Of a stretch of 64,000 nt of DNA, positions 58,757 to 64,000 are shown in pieces. Numbering within the stretch: position 1 is the stretch's first letter; every line of letters begins with the position of its first letter. This stretch comes from Lachnospiraceae bacterium UBA7196. Lineage in GTDB: Bacteria > Bacillota > Clostridia > Lachnospirales > Lachnospiraceae. The notes under the pieces were generated by a model. The model had not been told where the DNA came from and searched no databases. It saw only the letters and a list, made by a program, of their open reading frames with translations. The translations under genes were made by a program, and so were the position numbers. The stretch is taken from positions 1 to 64,000 of the forward strand of contig DKUU01000027.1 of the NCBI GenBank assembly GCA_002490835.1, read 5' to 3'.

Positions 58757-59455
58757 ATGGACAAGATTGGATATTGTAATATCTGCGGCGCTGATGTAAA
58801 TCAATGGGGGTTCTGCGGCAACGACATAGAAACAAAATTTAGAATAACAGGAAATGGGAAAAGAGTGGGATTATGTCCGCATTGTCAGAGCTATGACAGG
58901 GGGAGATGGGTTTACTTTGTGCTGAAAAACTTTACCACCCTATTTGAGAGAGGGGGGGGGGTAATCCTACATTTTGCACCGGAAAGGCAGATCGAAAAAT
59001 ATTTAAGAGGGATAGAAAAGTGCAGCTATTATACAGCAGATATCGAAAAAGGTGTGGCAGATTATGAGATCGATATGACAAAAATGCCCTTTGAAGATGA
59101 CACGTTTGATTATATCATTGCCAATCATGTTTTGGAACATATTGAAGACGAACGGTCGGCAATATCGGAACTGAAAAGATGTGTAAAGAAAAGTGGCAAA
59201 ATCATGTTATCTTTTCCGGTGACAATGGATGTAAAAACATTTGAAAATCCTGATTTAAAGAGCAAAGAGGACAAGATATATTATTACGGTCAGGAAGACC
59301 ATGTGCGGTTATACGGAAAAGATTTTAAAGAACGTTTAGAAAGCTACGGATTAAAAATTGAAGTATATCGACCGGAAGAATTACTATCGCCAAAGTTGGT
59401 TGAAGAACTAAAGTTGATCCGGAATGACAGCGTGTTAATTTGTTCAAATGAATGA
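58757..59455 (+). CDS. Zinc-finger-bearing methyltransferase; poly-G tract (in frame)
   Basis: 232 residues from ATG 58757. An N-terminal CNICG...CPHCQSYDRGRW zinc-binding motif precedes a class I methyltransferase: VILHFAPERQIEKYL (family motif I normally follows a Gly-rich turn), YYTADIEKGVADYEIDMTKMPFEDDTFDYIIANHVLEHIEDERSAISELKRCVKKSGKIMLSFPV. The G10 tract at 58952-58961 supplies the Gly-rich turn, ERGGGVILH. It is in frame. It overlaps the upstream part of the asnB reading frame only by a few bases before the asnB start. Confidence 0.87.
   Translation: MDKIGYCNICGADVNQWGFCGNDIETKFRITGNGKRVGLCPHCQSYDRGRWVYFVLKNFTTLFERGGGVILHFAPERQIEKYLRGIEKCSYYTADIEKGVADYEIDMTKMPFEDDTFDYIIANHVLEHIEDERSAISELKRCVKKSGKIMLSFPVTMDVKTFENPDLKSKEDKIYYYGQEDHVRLYGKDFKERLESYGLKIEVYRPEELLSPKLVEELKLIRNDSVLICSNE
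58952..58961 (+). repeat. Poly-G tract G10 in methyltransferase gene 4
   Basis: Ten consecutive G in codons for ERGGGVILH. Length 3n+1, ON. A one-base change would destroy the SAM-binding part downstream. Confidence 0.9.
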
Positions 59456-59477
59456 GCATGAGAGGGCAGAGCAGACT

Positions 59478-61298
59478 ATGTGTGGCATCAATGGGGTGAT
59501 AGCAAAATCGCCTGTAAAGGATTTAAAAAGGCGGGTGCATAACATGAACGAGTCGATCGTACATCGCGGTCCGGATGCGGGGAATGTGCTTGAAGTGACA
59601 GACGGCAGAGGGGCTTTTGGACACAGGAGGCTTTCGATCATCGATCTGAACGCAAGGGCCGATCAGCCTATGCGGACGGAAGGGGGAAAAGACGCGCTTA
59701 CTTATAATGGAGAAATCTATAATTATAAGAAGTTAAAGACCGGGCTGCGTTACCCTTTCAGAACGGAGTGCGACACGGAGGTCGTTTTAGCGGGACTTCA
59801 TGAAGAGGGGATCTCTTTTCTTTCGAAATGCAACGGGATGTTTGCTTTTGGCTTTTGGAATGATGCAAAGAAAGAGCTTATTTTATGCCGGGACAGGATG
59901 GGGATAAAGCCGCTATTTTATTACTATGACGGAGAAAAGGTCATTTTCTCCTCGGAGATCAAAGGAATCCTGAACAGCGGCTTGGTGGAAGCAAAGTTAA
60001 ATTATGAGGCGCTTGACGATTATCTGGGGTATCGGTATGTCAGGGAGCCCTACACCCTTTTTGAAAATATCTATCAAGTGGAAGCGGGGACTGTCTGCTG
60101 TTTTGACGGCGATCTGAAAAAGAGCAGTTATCGGTATTGGGATCTTCCTACGGATTTTAATACGGCGGAGAAGTATTCGGAAGCGGATATCAAAAAGCGG
60201 TTTCAGGATGAACTGACAGAAGCCGTGAGAAGACGCATGATTGCCGATGTGCCGTTAGGGACTTATCTGAGCGGCGGTGTGGATTCGAGTATTTTATCGG
60301 CGATCACGGCGCAGGCGTCGGACAGGCAGTTACATACTTATACGATCGGTTTTCCGGATATGAATGAATTTGACTATGCGCAGATGGTAGCGCAAAGATA
60401 CGGGACGCTGCATCATGAGATCCTGATTAACGAAGAAGAGTATTTAGAGAAGATGGAAGAGATCATCGGTTACAAGGATGCGCCCCTTGGTGTGCCGAAT
60501 GAGATCCCGTTAGCGGTCATGTCAAGGGTGCTGAAAGAAAATATCACGGTCGTACTTTCCGGTGAGGGGGCGGATGAACTTTTAGGAGGGTACGGGAGAA
60601 TCTTCAGGAGTCCGTTTGATTATCGAAACCACAGCCTTGAAAGAGATTTTTATGACTTTTTTTTGGAGAGATATGAGTATGTGCCCCGATATCTCCGCGA
60701 CAAATATGTAAAAGGCAGTAAGGAGATGAGGAGCAGGTTTGACAAAGAGATTAGAGACAGATTCTCAAACTACGAGAATGAATATAATGTATTCTGGTTT
60801 TTTCACCAATATCATGTGAAGGGGCTGCTGCAGCGTGTGGATACGACGACCATGCTGGCGGCGGTGGAGGCGAGAGTCCCGTTTTTGGATCATGAGCTGA
60901 TCGAGTTTGCGTATTCCGAGATCCCTTATCAGATGAAGTTGAGATGGAAAAGTGAAGCGTGTAAGGAACAGGCAAAAAAATTGCAGGCGTCTGCATACAG
61001 CGAAAAACTGGACATCCCAAAGTATGTATTGAGACAGACGGCATATGCTTTTTTGCCCGCGGAAGTGATCGAGAGGAAAAAGGTGGGATTTCCGGTACCG
61101 CTTGCGGCATGGGAGAAAGAACTGCTTGCAATGGCAAGACGTGAACTGCAAGGCGCATGCTGGTTAAGAGAATCTGATACGGTTGAAGAGCTGTTGAAAG
61201 ACGGCCTCGCTTTGCCGCAGGGAAATCAGATTATGTGGATGTTTATCAATATACAGTTATTCTGCAAACAATATTTTAACAGAGCATGGGAGTATTAG
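59478..61298 (+). CDS. asnB: Asparagine synthetase (glutamine-hydrolysing)
   Basis: 606 residues from ATG 59478, giving MCGING with the Cys2 nucleophile. The glutaminase domain (VHRGPDAGN, GHRRLSIIDLN, TYNGEIYNY) is followed by the synthetase domain with the PP-loop GTYLSGGVDSSILSA and LSGEGADELLGGYGRI. Inside glycan loci such enzymes often amidate uronic acids rather than making asparagine. Context favours that here, but the sequence alone cannot decide. Confidence 0.93.
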   Translation: MCGINGVIAKSPVKDLKRRVHNMNESIVHRGPDAGNVLEVTDGRGAFGHRRLSIIDLNARADQPMRTEGGKDALTYNGEIYNYKKLKTGLRYPFRTECDTEVVLAGLHEEGISFLSKCNGMFAFGFWNDAKKELILCRDRMGIKPLFYYYDGEKVIFSSEIKGILNSGLVEAKLNYEALDDYLGYRYVREPYTLFENIYQVEAGTVCCFDGDLKKSSYRYWDLPTDFNTAEKYSEADIKKRFQDELTEAVRRRMIADVPLGTYLSGGVDSSILSAITAQASDRQLHTYTIGFPDMNEFDYAQMVAQRYGTLHHEILINEEEYLEKMEEIIGYKDAPLGVPNEIPLAVMSRVLKENITVVLSGEGADELLGGYGRIFRSPFDYRNHSLERDFYDFFLERYEYVPRYLRDKYVKGSKEMRSRFDKEIRDRFSNYENEYNVFWFFHQYHVKGLLQRVDTTTMLAAVEARVPFLDHELIEFAYSEIPYQMKLRWKSEACKEQAKKLQASAYSEKLDIPKYVLRQTAYAFLPAEVIERKKVGFPVPLAAWEKELLAMARRELQGACWLRESDTVEELLKDGLALPQGNQIMWMFINIQLFCKQYFNRAWEY

Positions 61299-61300
61299 TG

Positions 61301-61714
61301 ATGACGATAGGATATACGACAGGAGTATTTGATTTATTTCATGTAGGACATCTGAATATGCTGAAAAATGCCAAGTCTATGTGCGACAGACTGATCGTAG
61401 GAGTGACGACGGACGAACTCGTCTCTTATAAACATAAAAAAGCGGTGATCCCTTTTGAGGAGCGGCTTGAAATCGTGCGGAATATTAAGTTTGTAGACGC
61501 TGTCGTACCGCAGGATACGATGGATAAGTTTGCGATGTGGGAAAAACTGAAATTTGATATCATGTTCGTCGGCGACGACTGGTACGGGACGGAAAAATGG
61601 AAGGCCTATGACGAGCAGTTTCGGGAAGTCGGCGTAAAAATCGTATATTTTCCGTATTATAAAGGTACGTCCTCCACGCTGATTAATCAGACGCTGATGG
61701 ATTTGAGGAAATAG
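61301..61714 (+). CDS. tagD: Glycerol-3-phosphate cytidylyltransferase-like protein
   Basis: 137 residues from ATG 61301, typical of TagD. It would make CDP-glycerol from CTP and glycerol 3-phosphate. Motifs: GYTTGVFDLFHVGHLNMLKNAK with the HxGH signature, VIPFEERLEIVRNIKFVD, and the KGTSSTLI motif (the RTxGISTT-like site). It immediately follows asnB (stop 61298). The donor would serve the TagB/F-type protein at 43944. Confidence 0.92.
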   Translation: MTIGYTTGVFDLFHVGHLNMLKNAKSMCDRLIVGVTTDELVSYKHKKAVIPFEERLEIVRNIKFVDAVVPQDTMDKFAMWEKLKFDIMFVGDDWYGTEKWKAYDEQFREVGVKIVYFPYYKGTSSTLINQTLMDLRK

Positions 61715-61750
61715 AGTATAAGAAAGTTTTTTATAGAAACGGGAAAGCAT

Positions 61751-62740
61751 ATGACAACATATCTCATCACAGGAGCTACCGGTTACATCGGTTCCATGTT
61801 GATAAATACCATTTTAAGCGACGGGCAGACAAGCGGTAAAAACCGGAAATTCCGCATTATTGCGCCCGTCCGGGACATACAGAAAGCTGACGGATCATTT
61901 CCTGCGGGAGTAGAGCTGGTGCAGACAGATCTATGCGGCAGTCAGTGTGTGGAGCAGTTATTAAAGGCAGGAAACGGAGCGGATTATGTGATACATTGCG
62001 CTTCTGTTACGAAATCCGCTGAAATGGTCGCCCATCCTGTAGAAGTGATTGAAAGCATTGTCAATTGTACGCAAAATGTTTTAGAATTTGCGCGGCGCAG
62101 CAGGATCAAAAGCATGGTGTACCTTTCCAGTATGGAGGTGTATGGGAAAATAGATTGCAGGGATGGACATCGCGTCAAAGAGGAGGAGGTCGGCCGCGGG
62201 GAGATTGAGTTGTTAAGCGCCCGTAGTTGTTATCCTCTGGGAAAGCGTATGGCGGAGAATCTTTGTTATTCCTATTATAAAGAATATGGCGTTCCGGTAA
62301 AGACTGCCCGTCTGGCGCAGACGTTCGGGCGCAGGATATTGCCTGAAGACAATCGCGTTTTTGCGCAGTTTGCCAGAGCCGCCGGTCACAGAGAAGATAT
62401 CGTTCTTCACACCAGAGGCGGGTCAATGGGAAATTATTGCGATATTGATGATGCGGTCAGGGGGATCATGACCATTTTGAAAAAAGGGGCGGACGGAGAG
62501 GCCTATAATGTGGTCAACGAAGAAAATACGATGACGATTCGGCAGATGGCGGAACTAGTGGCGGACAAAGTTGCAAATGGCAAAATCAAAGTGACATATG
62601 AGATATCGGATGAAAACGCCCGTGGATATGCCCCGAACACCGGTTTGCGGATGTCCGGGGAAAAATTGAGGGCGCTTGGATGGGAGCCGCAAAAGACGTT
62701 ATATGATATGTATCGGGATATCATGGAGGCGGAATCTTAA
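61751..62740 (+). CDS. NAD-dependent epimerase/dehydratase (extended SDR)
   Basis: 329 residues. N-terminal YLITGATGYIGSMLI (TGxxGxxG NAD site), VIHCASVTKSAEMV, YLSSMEVYG and SCYPLGKRMAENLCYSYYKEYGVPVKTARLAQTFG with the YxxxK catalytic pair. The C-terminal YNVVNEENTMTIRQMAELVADK is also typical. It modifies an NDP-sugar, but the precise sugar cannot be read. Last gene of the glycan locus. Confidence 0.9.
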   Translation: MTTYLITGATGYIGSMLINTILSDGQTSGKNRKFRIIAPVRDIQKADGSFPAGVELVQTDLCGSQCVEQLLKAGNGADYVIHCASVTKSAEMVAHPVEVIESIVNCTQNVLEFARRSRIKSMVYLSSMEVYGKIDCRDGHRVKEEEVGRGEIELLSARSCYPLGKRMAENLCYSYYKEYGVPVKTARLAQTFGRRILPEDNRVFAQFARAAGHREDIVLHTRGGSMGNYCDIDDAVRGIMTILKKGADGEAYNVVNEENTMTIRQMAELVADKVANGKIKVTYEISDENARGYAPNTGLRMSGEKLRALGWEPQKTLYDMYRDIMEAES

Positions 62741-62747
62741 GATGCTG

Positions 62748-62776
62748 TTTTCAAACGCCTTTGTCTGGTGTATAAT
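62748..62776 (+). promoter_or_regulatory. Promoter of the sensor kinase gene
   Basis: TTTTCA (62748-62753), 17-bp spacer, TATAAT (62771-62776). Confidence 0.6.
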
Positions 62777-62816
62777 AAAGCACAAAGAAAAAAGGCTGAC
62801 ACACCGGAGGGGTGAT

Positions 62817-64000
62817 ATGTTTTTTAACAAATTTAAGATAAAAAGACAGTTATATCAAATATATACGGTCGTTGTGGTGGTGCCGATCCTCTTGATCGGC
62901 ACCTTCCATATTGGCTACATTTATCGCCTGATGGTTAATTTCTATACGGATCTCCTGCATTCTGACAACTATCGGGTAAGAAACGTTCTCTTTGACATGA
63001 CAAGAGAACTTTATTTAATTTCCAAGGATATTTCCTTTGACGGCGGAGTGAGGGGGATTCTGTCCACGGAGTTTGAAAGGCGGCAGGATTACGTCAGCGC
63101 GGTTGACGACAATGAAATCTTAAGCAGATATGCCCAGACTTACGCGCAGATTGGTAAGATCGAAATCTACACGGACAATCCGTATTTGTCTGATTATAAG
63201 CAGTTTGTACGGGTGGACGAGGCGACTGCGGAGAAACTGTGGTATAGTCAGGCACTGGAAAAGTCGGGGATATACTGGCGGGCTATCCCTTGGAAGGACG
63301 GTTACCGGGATGCGGTGTGGGACTTGTGTCTGGTCAAGGGAATCCCACTGGTCAACACGCCATATCATGCAGTGCTGGTCATCCACATTGACAGCAATTA
63401 TCTGCAGATTTGGACGGACAGCACTGAGTATGAGAGCGTGATGTCGGTGGACAGGGAACCTGTCTTTTATGCCACTGACGCAAAACGGCGCGGGGTGGCG
63501 ATGCCGATAAACGTGGATTACGATGAATCTTACTTTAGCTACAGCGGGATCGAAAAGGTGGACGGACAGCCCTGCTTTACGGAAATTGTGACCCTGCATG
63601 CTTATCGGTCCAGATCCCGGATTTATCTTTGCTCGCTGGATAAAAAGGCATATAAGAATATTCAGGCAATTATGCGAAGCGGCGTTCTGATCATGTTGAC
63701 TGCGCTGGTCATCCCCGGCATTTTAATCCATATATTTACAAAGTATTTTACGGGACGGGTCATGCTGCTCAGACAGGAGATGCACAAGGTAAGTAATCAG
63801 GATTACGAACTGATCCCGGCCTTTCGGGGAAAAGACGAGCTTTCTGAGGCATTTGGGGATCTTAAGGTCATGGTGGAAAATATCAAGAAGCAGGAGGCCA
63901 GAGCATTTGAGGCGCAGATTAAGGAGCAGGAGCTTCTGATCAGGCAGCAGGAGATGGAATTTAAGATGCTAGCCAGCCAGATCAATCCCCATTTTCTATA
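62817..64000 (+). CDS. YesM-type sensor histidine kinase, 3'-truncated by window end
   Basis: At least 394 residues; continues past the window. N-terminal helix (YQIYTVVVVVPILLIGTFHIGYIY), a large extracytoplasmic dCache-like domain, a second helix (SGVLIMLTALVIPGILIHIF), a HAMP-like region (FTGRVMLLRQEMHKVSNQDYELIP), a coiled coil and the start of the HisKA_7TM/His_kinase motif QINPHFLY containing the phosphorylated His. GGAGGGGTGAT precedes the ATG. It is usually paired with an AraC-type response regulator controlling sugar uptake. No link to the glycan locus is shown. Confidence 0.92.
   Translation, partial: MFFNKFKIKRQLYQIYTVVVVVPILLIGTFHIGYIYRLMVNFYTDLLHSDNYRVRNVLFDMTRELYLISKDISFDGGVRGILSTEFERRQDYVSAVDDNEILSRYAQTYAQIGKIEIYTDNPYLSDYKQFVRVDEATAEKLWYSQALEKSGIYWRAIPWKDGYRDAVWDLCLVKGIPLVNTPYHAVLVIHIDSNYLQIWTDSTEYESVMSVDREPVFYATDAKRRGVAMPINVDYDESYFSYSGIEKVDGQPCFTEIVTLHAYRSRSRIYLCSLDKKAYKNIQAIMRSGVLIMLTALVIPGILIHIFTKYFTGRVMLLRQEMHKVSNQDYELIPAFRGKDELSEAFGDLKVMVENIKKQEARAFEAQIKEQELLIRQQEMEFKMLASQINPHFL

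Noticed and set aside
1..64000. CRISPR arrays, tRNA and rRNA genes
   Set aside because: None seen: no regularly spaced repeats beyond the two 39-bp copies, and no tRNA- or rRNA-like sequences recognised by eye.

Overview
The window reads as chromosome of a spore-forming Firmicute of class Clostridia, most likely family Lachnospiraceae. The grounds are the recA-recX-rny order, spoIIM and SpoVB-type genes, an HscC-type Hsp70, GGAGG-like ribosome sites, TTGACA/TATAAT promoters and a Firmicutes-type LexA operator at recA. No rRNA, tRNA or CRISPR array was seen. The assignment is by inspection, not by database search.

Layout. (1) 1-8991, core genes: end of a repeat-rich membrane protein, recA with two LexA boxes, recX, rny, a type Ic aspartate aminotransferase, a Nudix hydrolase, spoIIM-like and xerD. 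(2) 8992-32520, mixed accessory and core genes: a spacer with a 39-bp direct repeat, an Ntn-hydrolase lipoprotein, a beta-helix protein, LysR, an ABC/FtsX exporter with a cyclophilin-like lipoprotein, a GH27 alpha-galactosidase with an inserted domain, a rhodanese fusion, MATE, nitrilase family, DAHP synthase, SpoVB-like, marR-mnmA, a membrane diguanylate cyclase, a PHP phosphatase, and hscC with a membrane J-protein. (3) 32521-35898, glycolysis: gap, pgk, tpiA and two strong terminators. (4) 35896-39149, a recombination/RNA-guided-like module: a tyrosine recombinase lying between perfect 28-bp inverted repeats, then a TnpB-like protein lacking two of its three expected RuvC catalytic residues, then a 350-base structured non-coding stretch. 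(5) 39150-62740, a surface-glycan locus: IspD/TarI-like and TagD-like cytidylyltransferases, two polyol-phosphate transferase-like proteins, GT2, GT4, GT8 and GT32 glycosyltransferases, five methyltransferases, an SGNH-like protein, AsnB and an NDP-sugar epimerase. (6) 62817 to the right end: start of a YesM-type sensor kinase.

The most interesting region is 35.9-62.7 kb. Four of the five methyltransferase genes contain poly-G tracts of 10, 12, 10 and 10 bases. I found no comparable tract elsewhere in the window. The 12-G gene (TylF type) is out of frame: its conserved C-terminus can be read in another frame right after the tract and would be restored by 10 or 13 G. This is the pattern of contingency genes switched by slipped-strand mispairing. 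Ten proteins of the same locus also carry a small Rossmann-like 'YGAG...D' domain, N- or C-terminal, fused to different catalytic domains. Upstream, the recombinase segment looks invertible and holds a promoter pointing outward. In the present orientation that promoter faces the tpiA terminators; after inversion it would face the TnpB-like gene and the glycan locus. My working hypothesis is a multi-layer phase-variable surface glycan system: DNA inversion, a possible RNA-guided nuclease-dead regulator, and poly-G switching of methylation. The sequence features are visible directly; the regulatory links are inference.
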